Assembly (NCBI GenBank): GCA_038400315.1
Contig: CP151667.1
Location: 3,111,174-3,175,173 of the forward strand
Direction: 5' to 3'
Source of the DNA: Isosphaeraceae bacterium EP7
Lineage (GTDB): Bacteria > Planctomycetota > Planctomycetia > Isosphaerales > Isosphaeraceae
DNA length: 64,000 bases
The notes below the pieces were generated by a model. That model made no database searches, was not told the DNA's origin, and worked only from the letters and a program-made list of their open reading frames with translations. The translations under genes and the position numbers were made by a program. Below are positions 48,301 through 56,458 of the stretch, piece after piece; the first letter of the stretch is position 1, and every line of letters begins with the position of its first letter.

Positions 48301-49562
48301 GGCGGGCCGTTCAGGCCTTGTTCCAGGCGGCGGCGCTGGGCCTCGGGCTCGGTGGTCAGCAGCGCCAGGGCGTCGTCGTGCCGGCCGGCGCGGTCGAGGC
48401 GCTCGATGTGCATCAGCGTCTCTTCATATTGCCGCCAGAGCGAAGGCGACCAGCGATAGGGCCGGCGCAGGGCCAGGCGGTCGTGGGCGGCCCAGGCCGC
48501 GGCATGCTGCGAGGCGAAGCGGGCGCGCGGGTCTTCTTCGCCTTCCTTGGGCGCCTCGGCGACCGGCTGGGGCGATGCCGACGCCGGCCTGCGCGTGGCA
48601 CGCAGGGGGAAGTTCAGGTCGGCCCTGGCCACGACGAGGGTGGGGGTCTGGACGGCCCGGCGGTTGGTCTCGACCCAGGCCTCGACGTTGGCCCTGACGT
48701 AGCTGGCCAGGCCTCGCACCGTCAGCCGGCGGGGGTTGTCCGGGTCCCAGGCCCCTTGGGCCTCGCCGGCAAGGCCCCTGGCGACGAAGTGGGCGAAGAC
48801 CGAGGCCCCGCCGGCCTCGGTCGACCAGCTCGACTGGCCCGGCCCGGATGAGCAGAGCACCGCCAGCCTGGGCAGCTCGCGGCGGGCGACGGCCTGCTTC
48901 AGGCGGGCGGCGAAGGTGTTGCCGTAGACCCCCAGGTCGCGGTCGCTGTCGACCTGCCCGGCGTCCAGGATGAGCAGGGCGTCCCTGCCAGGATGGGCGG
49001 CGAAGACGTCGATGAGGCGCTCGGCGGTGACCCTCGTCGCGGTCGAGGGCGCCGTGGCGTCCAGGCCCGGGGCATCCGGCGGCAGCAGGATCGCCTTGCC
49101 CTCGACCCCCGCCCCTGCGGCCGAGAGATAGACCACCACAGGGCCGCTTCCCTTGGTGTCGAGCAGGGCCGCGATGGGCGCGAGCACGTCGCCGTCGGTG
49201 CGCTCGGAGCGGTCGACGGTCGCGGGCCGCAGCCCCTTGACCAGCCGGAGGTCGGCCGCCTGGAACCCGACGATCGGCCCGCCGACGGACCTCTGGGCGA
49301 CGTACCAGCCGGCGATGCCCCCGCGCGGCCTGGAGGCGGCCAGCCAGAGCAAGATCCAGGCCAGGAGCACCGCGGCGGTCACCAGGGCGGTGGCCACCAG
49401 GATGAGGGCCGAGAGCTGAGGCCTGGACATCCGCCCCAGGCCCAGGGCACCGGCCAGCGCCGGCGGCCTACGCCGCGCGGGCCTCGAAATCGTCTCCGGC
49501 ATGGCCTGGCTCGCGGGGTTGGCGGGAGGGGCAGGGGAGGCCGACATGGCCTGATCCGGCAT
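45321..49562 (-). CDS. giant membrane-anchored pseudo-caspase
   Basis: 1413 residues from ATG 49562 (an ATG five codons later is possible). Pro/Ala-rich N-terminus, one transmembrane helix near 50-76 (LSALILVATALVTAAVLLAW), then a caspase-like domain at about 95-310: GPVVVYLSAAGAGVEGKAIL, DALLILDAGQVDSDRDLG, AVLCSSGPGQSSW and GASVFAHFVARGL. The usual His (SGHG) and Cys (LDC) positions are Ala-Gly and Ala here, so it is probably not a protease. An Ala/Pro/Lys-rich linker follows (~475-550), then a long helical region and a beta-rich C-terminus (~1090-1400). It is divergent from tssK with a 180-base shared upstream region, and I infer a scaffold or regulator of that system. Confidence 0.82.
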   Translation of the reverse strand: MPDQAMSASPAPPANPASQAMPETISRPARRRPPALAGALGLGRMSRPQLSALILVATALVTAAVLLAWILLWLAASRPRGGIAGWYVAQRSVGGPIVGFQAADLRLVKGLRPATVDRSERTDGDVLAPIAALLDTKGSGPVVVYLSAAGAGVEGKAILLPPDAPGLDATAPSTATRVTAERLIDVFAAHPGRDALLILDAGQVDSDRDLGVYGNTFAARLKQAVARRELPRLAVLCSSGPGQSSWSTEAGGASVFAHFVARGLAGEAQGAWDPDNPRRLTVRGLASYVRANVEAWVETNRRAVQTPTLVVARADLNFPLRATRRPASASPQPVAEAPKEGEEDPRARFASQHAAAWAAHDRLALRRPYRWSPSLWRQYEETLMHIERLDRAGRHDDALALLTTEPEAQRRRLEQGLNGPPVKDPWSLALLRRELLQSSIADGRREFVNGLTRLDDLMKALAGDQRLDMTPAEAELPPAPAGAPAEDFATKAPAEPKAKPREPSKADAPAAKPSPKPAAGKEDAPAKAEVAAEKVAPAPAPTPPPAQDAKPEAGTNDLASAMAGALAADSVGVDRPDYVEGQALLWAGVFARQSGVPDPFRGGRFELLSRLQRLRRLAEEAASADIRIARWIAPYVDEGDALRRRVQDALFAESEPDSERLASRLDLAQARYGQALDEAANPRLGGGRALGAARRCARAVDLLDELQATLPYYGRWRARQASLRGRPLDGDLVTLMAQAAELARALAGPVPAASSNRDGDAPLAALEGKLAEIDRLSGRVKGAFDALKNDFARAVESGLGGGFRELDSLLATPLVPAESRSLLLKRVRSRPIAGVLADEAAVASAAASSTATDVGTYVGESIREKLAARGKREDTGVIAERIGGSGGALPVDPSFWTYALALARVEWGLLEIGGADAQELAEVEARWNAAGASVASDPTPAFEALSELLRGLRRARLEALRKAGSSSLDALAAQDRAARSLPSADSTSLGDRPAQALGQALRQAQAIWHARRLLADFAPEHARRLLRAAEEAATIEPAELAEVRREAEAMLEARLSLAATPGGGIRLDSWAAKPLQVALVAEGRVPRGEAAVLVRFDPSKPLSLAEADGRSARAAVPAAVDPAQAGRIEYTVTRTEAGAVAEIVNLSPRAFYRGRFFGTGTVGATLEPVKEPIAVALRGMIASADQFREHPGQGYMHPTNNLQYKIVLTAEFDMSVRVRTWLAMDGKEVPESSAATDQVLKLTRGKEIPVAGRKFVGAMAGSSGRVESSAFPLEGGFDKAAILHLEITKAPGGETITRRQYPFRVERIQEYLSVSQLYDESTRSLLLNITHLAGDKVVGPVNVTAWFGSYRVESVTNRPLERGQSCHAFVEQIPLNEPEVAWRVDVEDIIAAAKGLVKTPAPEAPAAQGAPKP

Positions 49563-49742
49563 ATTACCACGAAGGAGATACGCCCGCGGCGTCAAATGCG
49601 GACACTCGCGGCCGGCGTCGGGCCGGTCAAAATGGGCCAGATCGGGACATGCCCCTTCAGGTCGGGCGGCCGATGATCTATGCTCGCTGCGCCGAGGGGT
49701 CGCGACCCGGGGCTGGGTCGCGCGGGGGCAGGGCGGGCTGCG

Positions 49743-51149
49743 ATGGCACACCGGGCGGTCTACTGGCACGAGGGAATGTTCCTCCAGCCCCACCACATGC
49801 AGGCGGCCGACCGCCATGCGCACGAGGCGCTGGTCACCTCGGAAGAGTGGTCCGGGCCGTTCGCCTGGGGCGTCCGCCGGTTCGAGCTCGACCGCGAGGC
49901 CGTGGGCAACTCCACCGCGCTGCTGCGCGGCTGCGAGGCCCGACTCAAGGACGGCACCAAGGTCTCGATCCCCGAGGACTGCGACGTCGCGCCCGTCGAG
50001 CTGAGGTCGGCGCTGGCCGCCTCGGGCTCGGTCACGCTCTACCTGGCCGTCCCCGCCTTCAGGCCGGGCCGGGCCAATGCCCAGCCCGCCCCCACCGCCG
50101 ACGGGCCTCGGTATTGGGTCGAGGAGCTGGACGTCGCCGACGAGAATTCGGGCGGGGCCGAGCAGCCCATCCAGGTGCGTCGCGTCCGCGCCCGCTTGCT
50201 CCTGTCGGGCCAGGACCAGACCGGCTACGAGGTGCTGCCGCTGGCCCGGATCACCCGGTCGGCGCAGGTCGAGGCGCCCCCGGAGGTCGACCCGTCGTAT
50301 GCACCCCCCTTGCTGCGTCTGGACGCCTGGCCGCCCCTCTGGAACGCGGTGCAGTCGCTCTATCATCAGGTGGGGGCGAAGGTCGACCAGCTCGCCTCGC
50401 AGGTCGTCGACCGCGGGATCTCGCTGGACAGCCAGGTGCCGGGCGACGCCGAGCGGGTGCTGAAGCTCTCGGCCCTGAACGCGGCCCTGACGGCACTGGA
50501 GGCGATCGCCTTCCTGCGCGGGCTGCCGCCGCTGACGGTCTTCCGCGAGCTCTGCCGGACGGTCGGCCAGCTCGCCATCTTCACCGAGGCCCGGCGGCCC
50601 CCGGCGCTCCCCAAGTACGATCATGAAGACCTCGGCGGTTGTTTCTATGGTGTCATCAAGCTGATTCAATTGGGACTCGACTCGATCGCCCCGGCCGCCT
50701 TCGAGAAGCGCTACTTCGAGCGTGCCGGCGAGCGGCTCCAGGTGGCGCTCGAGCCCGCTTGGCTGGCGGGCTCGCGGACGCTCTACCTCGGCGTGGAGAC
50801 CGAACTGGGCGACCAGGAGTGCGAGGGGCTGCTGCGGTCGATGGACATGAAGCTGGGCAGCTCGGCACGCGTCGAGCAGATCTTCAAGCAGGCGCTGCGG
50901 GGCCTGAAGCTGGTGCCGGTCGCCCGGCCGCCCAGGCAGCTCCCGGCGGGGTCGGGCATCGTGTATTACCAGGTGGAGCGCGACGCGGTCTTCTGGAAGG
51001 ACGTGGTCGACACGGCCTCGATGGCCCTGCGGATGAACATGGCCAGGGCCGCGTTCCAGGGGGACCGGATGCTCGCGGTCGCGACCCCCGGCGGGGGCAA
51101 GGCGGCCAACCTCCAGTTCGCCCTGTTCGTGATCAATCAATCGTCATGA
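49743..51149 (+). CDS. tssK: type VI secretion baseplate protein TssK
   Basis: 468 residues. MAHRAVYWHEGMFLQPHHMQ is the TssK signature. The body includes GVRRFELDREAV, LPLARITRSAQ, RLDAWPPLWNAVQSLYHQVG and the C-terminal neck/head with KAANLQFALFVIN. TssK trimers link the baseplate to the TssLM membrane complex in T6SS machines. Start chosen at the signature Met; the frame upstream has no sense. Stop overlaps the tssL start (ATGA at 51146-51149). First gene of tssK-tssL-tssM-like. Confidence 0.92.
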   Translation: MAHRAVYWHEGMFLQPHHMQAADRHAHEALVTSEEWSGPFAWGVRRFELDREAVGNSTALLRGCEARLKDGTKVSIPEDCDVAPVELRSALAASGSVTLYLAVPAFRPGRANAQPAPTADGPRYWVEELDVADENSGGAEQPIQVRRVRARLLLSGQDQTGYEVLPLARITRSAQVEAPPEVDPSYAPPLLRLDAWPPLWNAVQSLYHQVGAKVDQLASQVVDRGISLDSQVPGDAERVLKLSALNAALTALEAIAFLRGLPPLTVFRELCRTVGQLAIFTEARRPPALPKYDHEDLGGCFYGVIKLIQLGLDSIAPAAFEKRYFERAGERLQVALEPAWLAGSRTLYLGVETELGDQECEGLLRSMDMKLGSSARVEQIFKQALRGLKLVPVARPPRQLPAGSGIVYYQVERDAVFWKDVVDTASMALRMNMARAAFQGDRMLAVATPGGGKAANLQFALFVINQSS

Positions 51150-51781
51150 CAGAACCTTTCGCAAGTGTCGTCGGCCCCCTCTTCCAGCACGTCGTGGACC
51201 TGCTCGGCCGCATCGACCGGGGCGAGGCCGGCTCGCTCGACGACGAGCGCCGGGGGATCGTCGCCGCCGTCGAGGAGGCCGACCGACGGGCCGCGGGGCT
51301 GGCGCAAGTCGCACAAGGTTATCAATTTTCCAGACATGCCATCATCTACTGGATTGACGAGGTCCTGACCGACTCGCGCTGGGCCCACGCCGGCGAGTGG
51401 CGTCAGCGCATCCTGGAGTGGGACTTCTACCGCGACCGGATCAGGGCCGACGCCTTCTATGAGCGGCTGGACCGCGCCGAGCGGCTCGACTCGGTCGACC
51501 CCCTGGAAGTCTTCCTGCTCTGCCTGACGCTGGGCTTCCGCGGCAGGCTGGCCGACGACCCCGACGAGCTGCGTCGGGTGGTGGGCCGGGTCTACGGGCG
51601 GGTCGCCGCGGGGTCGACGCAGGCCGATCGGTTCCTCGCCGACGAGGCCCCCCGGGGCAAGCCGATCCGGCCCCTGCCGGGCAAGTCGACGCTGCTGGCC
51701 GCGTGCATCCTGGTCTCGCTGTCGGTGCTGTTCACCCTGGCCTGCTTCGTGCTGGCCGTGCCTCCCCCGCTCTGGGACTGA
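51146..51781 (+). CDS. tssL: type VI secretion membrane protein TssL (DotU family)
   Basis: 211 residues. Cytoplasmic helical domain with QFSRHAIIYWIDEVLTDSRW, LEWDFYRDRIRADAFYERLD, VDPLEVFLLCLTLGFRGRLA (the DotU motif) and a single C-terminal transmembrane anchor LLAACILVSLSVLFTLACFV, as in tail-anchored TssL. No peptidoglycan-binding OmpA domain. Overlaps the end of tssK by four bases; the tssM-like gene begins 36 bases later. Together they form the inner-membrane part of the machine. Confidence 0.9.
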   Translation: MTEPFASVVGPLFQHVVDLLGRIDRGEAGSLDDERRGIVAAVEEADRRAAGLAQVAQGYQFSRHAIIYWIDEVLTDSRWAHAGEWRQRILEWDFYRDRIRADAFYERLDRAERLDSVDPLEVFLLCLTLGFRGRLADDPDELRRVVGRVYGRVAAGSTQADRFLADEAPRGKPIRPLPGKSTLLAACILVSLSVLFTLACFVLAVPPPLWD

Positions 51782-51817
51782 CCCGAGGAGAGGCATCCTT
51801 CCGCCTCGACGTAATCC

Positions 51818-53269
51818 ATGAATCTCTTCCAGACCTATCTGACCAGCACGGCGCTCGGCATCATCACGGCGCTGGGGCTCGGCACGGCGTTGGCGTTCGC
51901 CTGGTTCCGCGGCCGGCTCACCTGGCGCCTGGTCGTAGGCCTGGTGGCGGTCTCGCTGGCCATCCTCTTCCTGGTCGTCCTGCCCCGCGTCTTCCCGGAC
52001 GCCACGGCGTCGCTGGGTGACCTGCCCGAGCTGTTCCGGGGCTGGTTCTGGGCCTGGCTGCTGGCATTCGCGCTCGGGGTCCTGTTCTCGGTCACGTTCC
52101 TCGTCCGCGTGATCCTCGCCTCCAGGCCGTCCGGCGTCGCCGAGCCCGACGAGTCGCGGGTTGACGGCCGTTACCCCGAGATCGACGCCGCCTGGGACGA
52201 GATCCTGCTGCGGCTGGCCCAGGCCCGGATCGAGCTCGCGGATCAGCATGTCTACCTCGTCCTGTCGCCCGACGAGGACGCGATGTCGTCGCTCGTGGAA
52301 TCGGCCGGCCTCCAGGTCTTCGCCAGGGCCCCGGAAGGCCCCGCACCGCTCCACGCCTATGCGGTGGCCGATGGGGTGCTGATCAGCGTCTCGGGGGCGT
52401 CCGCCTTCGGGATGCGGGATTCGGCGGGGGCCCAGCGGCTGGAAGATGTCTGCCACAAGCTGCGGGCGCTCGACCCGGATCGGCCGGCGTTGCTCGGGGT
52501 GGTGGTGCTGGTGCCGCTGGGCTGGGCCGGGCAGCCCGACTCGGTGAAGTGGGCGGCGTCGGTGCGCGACGACCTGCGCGCCATCGAGCGCTCCACGCTC
52601 GTCTCGTGCCCGGTCTTCGCCCTGTTCGGCGAGATGGAGAGCGCCCCCGGCTTCGCCGAGTTTTTGGCCCGGATGTCGCCCGCGTCGCGCCAGGGGCGAT
52701 GCGGCTTCGCGGTCCCCCCGTCGCGCGAGTTCGACGGCGACCTGGCCCGCGACGGCCTGGCCTGGATGGCCGGCTGGTTCGACGGCTGGGCCCTCAGCCT
52801 GATGGCCGACGACCCGATGAACTCCCTGGGCAACGGCGAGCTGCTGACCCTGGGCAATGAGTTCCGCCGCTACCGCAAGCGGCTGCGTTCGATCCTGGAG
52901 TCGGCCTTCTCGACGATGAGGCCCGTCGACCCGGTCCAGTTCCGCGGCTGCTACTTCGCCGCCACCGGCCACAACCCCAGCAGCCAGGCGTTCGCCGCCG
53001 GCCTCTTCAGGGGCCCGACGGCCAGGGTGATCCGCGAGCACGTCGCGGCCCGCTGGACCACGCAGGCCGTCGAGGACGACCGCCGCTACCGCCGCCTGGC
53101 CCTGGTCGTGGCCGGCGTCGGCCTGGCCCTGCTCATCCCCGCCTGGTTCTACATCCTGGCCGAGGCCGAGTGGCTCAGGCCCCTCTGGTACGCCGCGCTG
53201 GCCGCCCTGGTGGTCGCCTGGATCTACGCAGGATACCGGATCTTCGCGGGAAGACACACTCACGCCTAG
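51818..53269 (+). CDS. short TssM/IcmF-like membrane protein with degenerate P-loop
   Basis: 483 residues, much shorter than classical TssM (over 1000). Two N-terminal helices (LGIITALGLGTALAFAWF, LVVGLVAVSLAILFLVV), a third near 75-95, a cytoplasmic domain like the TssM N-terminal GTPase-like domain (PALLGVVVLVPLGWAG, SCPVFALFGEMESAPGFAEF) and two C-terminal helices (LALVVAGVGLALLIPAWFYI). Where TssM has GxxGxGKT this protein reads LVLSPDEDAMSS, so nucleotide binding is doubtful. The large periplasmic part of TssM is absent, so either the complex is simplified or another protein supplies it. Confidence 0.8.
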   Translation: MNLFQTYLTSTALGIITALGLGTALAFAWFRGRLTWRLVVGLVAVSLAILFLVVLPRVFPDATASLGDLPELFRGWFWAWLLAFALGVLFSVTFLVRVILASRPSGVAEPDESRVDGRYPEIDAAWDEILLRLAQARIELADQHVYLVLSPDEDAMSSLVESAGLQVFARAPEGPAPLHAYAVADGVLISVSGASAFGMRDSAGAQRLEDVCHKLRALDPDRPALLGVVVLVPLGWAGQPDSVKWAASVRDDLRAIERSTLVSCPVFALFGEMESAPGFAEFLARMSPASRQGRCGFAVPPSREFDGDLARDGLAWMAGWFDGWALSLMADDPMNSLGNGELLTLGNEFRRYRKRLRSILESAFSTMRPVDPVQFRGCYFAATGHNPSSQAFAAGLFRGPTARVIREHVAARWTTQAVEDDRRYRRLALVVAGVGLALLIPAWFYILAEAEWLRPLWYAALAALVVAWIYAGYRIFAGRHTHA

Positions 53270-53333
53270 ATCCGTCGGCCCGGTTCGCATGGCGTCTGCA
53301 TTCCGGCATCTGTGGTCGCTTGGCGGAACGATC

Positions 53334-53654
53334 ATGCTCAATTTCTCCCCGCCTCCCAGACAACTCGACGGTGCGGATGTGATTGATTGGGCAGTAAGCC
53401 GTCGGGGGCTCTTCCACACCATCCCCCATGGGGCGGACCCCGGTGCGTCGGGCGTGATTTGCGTCGCTGCGATGGCGATCTGCCGCTATTCCGAGGGGGC
53501 TGTGTTCTACCTGTTCAAATGCGACCGGGACTGGGAAGTGGTCTTCGACTGGGACGCCGAAAGCGTGGAAGAAGCTAAGGAGATTGCTTCGATGCATGCG
53601 AAAGCGGAAACGGTCGAGTGGCAACCAATCGACAAACTTCCTCCGTCAAAATGA
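53334..53654 (+). CDS. small hypothetical protein downstream of the T6SS-like genes
   Basis: 106 residues starting MLNFSPPPRQLDGADVIDWA, alpha/beta in appearance, with an aromatic/acidic stretch DRDWEVVFDWDAESVEEAKE. No signal peptide, helix or known motif. It begins 65 bases after the TssM-like stop. Size, acidity and place would fit an immunity-like protein, but this is inference and there is no toxin gene visible beside it. Confidence 0.55.
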   Translation: MLNFSPPPRQLDGADVIDWAVSRRGLFHTIPHGADPGASGVICVAAMAICRYSEGAVFYLFKCDRDWEVVFDWDAESVEEAKEIASMHAKAETVEWQPIDKLPPSK

Positions 53655-53814
53655 GCGTGGCGGACCATGAGATCCGTTGGCCCGGTTCACGGGCTGGACG
53701 ACGCCGAGGCCGGAATGCCCCCACCCCGCCCCTGGTTGGGCCGAGGTCTTTTGCCCCGAATTGTCAAAGAACCGGCCAATTTTCGGGCGTCGCGACCGAT
53801 GGGGCATCCAACGA

Positions 53815-55011
53815 TCAGCAGGCGATGAGTTGCGCGTGGGCGGCGTGGCGGCGGCTGCGGGCGCGGCGTGAATGGGCATCGCGGCGCGGGGCCGGGCTTG
53901 CTCCGAGGGGCGGGATGGCGGCTTCGGGCGTGGCGAAGGTGACCTCGGCGGGCATCGCACCCATCAAAAGCTTGGCGAAGTGGCCGTGCACCGGCTGGGC
54001 GGCGGGCCCGGGATGGGTTCGTTCTGCGCCGACGGGTTGGGGTCGTTCTGCGAATTCGGGGGGCATCATGTCGGCGTAGGAGAGGCGGCTGCGGCGGGCG
54101 TTCTCGCAGTGCCTGATTTGCTCCTCGGTGGCGGGCGACGCGGGGCCGTACGAGGCCGGGCCGTCGTGGTCCCATCGGGAGGATCGCGCGGGATCGGCCG
54201 GCCGGGATCGGCCCCGTTGCATCAGGTCGAGCGCCCATTTCATGCGCCTGAAGCTGGCCGTCTCGTACCGACGCAGCAGGACCAGGGTGCGATCGTCGCC
54301 CGTCGTCAGGCCCATGATCGCCGCCTCGCGCCCGTCTTCCTCGAGGTCGTCCAGGCTCGACTCCTTGCGCCCGAGCAGCCGTTCAAGCTGGTCGTCGACG
54401 AGTTCCTGGCGATGGTCGAGCGGGGTCATCCCCTCGGGCGCATCCAGCGGCGTGTGCAGGTCGCGCAAGGTGCCTTCGACGCCGAGCAGGTCGAGCGCCA
54501 GCGCCTCCTGCTCGTCGGTCCATGCTCCCGACTTGTCCAGCGCATGGCCCAGGGCGCGCCAGCGGTCGATCATCCAGTCGCAGCCCGGGGCGGTGATGCT
54601 CAGGCGGGCGGCGATCTCCTCGGGCCGGCGAGGCAGCGTGCGGGCGACCCTGGCGATCTCGGCCTTGCGCTCGTCGGCCCAGCAATTGGTGGCGCGTCGG
54701 GCCCGGGCGTCGCGGGCGAGACGTTCCTCGAGGCGGCAGCGCTCGATGCGCAGCGATTCGACGGCGATGGTCTCGACCAGTCCGATCTCGAACGCGTTCA
54801 TGGGCCGCAGCGACGAGTTCCACTGCTCGGCGCGCTCGCGAACGGCCTGGGCCTGGTCCTGCGGCACGACGACGCCGGCGCCCGAGAGCCCGTGAATCAG
54901 GCTGTTACGGCGGGATTTTTCCTTCCCTTCAACCGTCTTCGGCCCGGTGCTGCGCATGGCGTTGCGGCGGTTGGCGTCGATTCGTTTCTGGCTGACTTCG
55001 ATGGGTCCCAT
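53815..55011 (-). CDS. planctomycete-specific hypothetical protein
   Basis: 398 residues. The start has the motif EVSQKRIDANRRNAMRSTGP followed by KTVEGKEKSRRNSLIHGLSG, seen at the start of many planctomycete proteins of unknown function. The centre is helical and Arg/Glu rich; residues ~270-398 are low complexity (Pro, Arg, Ala) and may be disordered. No signal peptide. The N-terminal motif resembles a nucleic-acid-binding segment, but its role is not known. Tail-to-tail with the small hypothetical gene. Confidence 0.72.
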   Translation of the reverse strand: MGPIEVSQKRIDANRRNAMRSTGPKTVEGKEKSRRNSLIHGLSGAGVVVPQDQAQAVRERAEQWNSSLRPMNAFEIGLVETIAVESLRIERCRLEERLARDARARRATNCWADERKAEIARVARTLPRRPEEIAARLSITAPGCDWMIDRWRALGHALDKSGAWTDEQEALALDLLGVEGTLRDLHTPLDAPEGMTPLDHRQELVDDQLERLLGRKESSLDDLEEDGREAAIMGLTTGDDRTLVLLRRYETASFRRMKWALDLMQRGRSRPADPARSSRWDHDGPASYGPASPATEEQIRHCENARRSRLSYADMMPPEFAERPQPVGAERTHPGPAAQPVHGHFAKLLMGAMPAEVTFATPEAAIPPLGASPAPRRDAHSRRARSRRHAAHAQLIAC

Positions 55012-55396
55012 GGGGCTGCGTCGCTTCCCTTGGTGCGTGGTCAGTGGATGCCGCCGGCGTCGGCGAGGGGGGTTACCTGCCGCGCGACGTCGCGCGGAAG
55101 GGGTCCCTATTGGAAATAGTCAGAAAAATGGCCCGTCTCCTCCCTACTTTCTTGGAAATTCGAAGGATTATTTCTCCGGGGCCGGGTCAGGGCGATGTCC
55201 CATCAGCGAATGACGTGGACACTCACTGTCCGCAGGGGGGCGTGAATTTGTCCCATTCGGGTCGCGGCAAGCGGGATCGATTGGCCGATTTCGGGGCCTG
55301 GATCGGGGAAATGGCGGTGCAGGGGACCGGGCGCCGAAAGTGCTCAGAGGCCGGGATGAGCGATTCTGCATCTTCGACATCCCCGCTTGGTGACGC
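55012..55396. other. intergenic region upstream of the second DUF1559 gene
   Basis: About 385 bases between divergent genes with no supported gene. A relatively AT-rich patch at 55140-55180 (CTTTCTTGGAAATTCGAAGG) could carry a promoter; no clear boxes or repeats. Confidence 0.4.
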
Positions 55397-56428
55397 ATGA
55401 CGAACCCCCGGCGACGACGCCCCTCACGGATGGCCTTCACGCTGATCGAGCTGCTGGTGGTGATCTCGATCATCGCCGTATTAATCGCCCTGCTGCTGCC
55501 GGCCGTGCAGGCGGCGCGCGAGGCGGCCAGGCGCATCCAGTGCACCAACAACCTGAAGCAGCTCGGGCTCGCGTTGCACAACTACGAGAGCGGCGTGGGG
55601 GCGCTCCCCCCCTCGTTCATCATCTCGGTGCTGGTCGACGGCACGAAGAAGCTGAGCGCCTGGAGCGTGCACGGGCGGATCTTGCCGTACATGGAGCAGT
55701 CGGCGATGTCCAACGCCATCAACTTCAACTACAACTATGAAGACCCGGGCAACACGACGGTCTCCAACACCAACGTCGCGGCCTTCCTCTGCCCCAGCGA
55801 GCTTCACCCCGAGCCCAAGGCCAGCGCCTACGGCCCGCAGGGGGTTTCCAGCTACGGGTTCGCCATGGGCGACTGGTTCGTCTGGGGCGGCCTGGCGGGC
55901 CCCTACAATCGGTCGGCCTTCGGCCCCAACCGCAGCGTCACATTCGCCAACATCACCGACGGCCTGAGCCAGACCCTGATGGCGGGCGAGGTGAAGACGT
56001 ACACCATGCGCATGAACAACTGCGCACTCTCGCTCATCAACAATCCGGCGAACGTGCCGATGCCCGACGCCTCGCCCGAGGCCGTGGCGCCCGAGTACGT
56101 CGGCCCCTGCGCCATCAAGAACGATGCCCACACCGTCTGGGCCGACGGCGGCGTGCTGGAGTCGGGCGTCACCACCGCATGGACCCCCAACCGCCCGACG
56201 ATGGGGGGCCCCGCGCGGCTGGTCGACATCGACATCGTGGGCTCCAGCGAGAAGACCCTGAAGCCGGTCTTCGCCGCCGTCAACTCGCGCAGCTACCACC
56301 CGGGTGGCGTCAACGCCCTGATCGCCGACGGCAGCGTCCGTTTCCTCAAGAGCACGATCAACGGCGCCACCTGGCGCGGCCTGGGGACGATCGCCGGAGG
56401 CGAGATCCTGTCGGCCGACTCGTACTGA
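55397..56428 (+). CDS. DUF1559 family prepilin-like protein
   Basis: 343 residues. Prepilin-type leader RMAFTLIELLVVISIIAVLI followed by LLPAVQAAREAARRIQCTNN. Ends with the family HPGGVNALIADGSVRFLKST. Same family as the protein at 2737-3753 but not a close copy. The WD40 gene starts 30 bases later on the same strand, so the two may be co-transcribed. Confidence 0.93.
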   Translation: MTNPRRRRPSRMAFTLIELLVVISIIAVLIALLLPAVQAAREAARRIQCTNNLKQLGLALHNYESGVGALPPSFIISVLVDGTKKLSAWSVHGRILPYMEQSAMSNAINFNYNYEDPGNTTVSNTNVAAFLCPSELHPEPKASAYGPQGVSSYGFAMGDWFVWGGLAGPYNRSAFGPNRSVTFANITDGLSQTLMAGEVKTYTMRMNNCALSLINNPANVPMPDASPEAVAPEYVGPCAIKNDAHTVWADGGVLESGVTTAWTPNRPTMGGPARLVDIDIVGSSEKTLKPVFAAVNSRSYHPGGVNALIADGSVRFLKSTINGATWRGLGTIAGGEILSADSY

Positions 56429-56458
56429 CCCCCTCGAATTGGACAAGGAAATGCAACC

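Noticed and set aside
45279-48851. 1190-residue open frame on the plus strand
   Set aside because: It is antisense to the pseudo-caspase gene. Its sequence is Gly/Arg/Leu/Gln repetitive with no domain, as expected for a shadow frame in high-GC DNA.
49563-51140. Upstream extension of the pseudo-caspase frame, up to 1939 residues
   Set aside because: This part is antisense to tssK, which has a clear signature, and the translated extension shows no family sense.
51137-53422. 761-residue minus-strand frame
   Set aside because: Antisense to tssL and the tssM-like gene; Arg/Gln/Asp-rich shadow composition.
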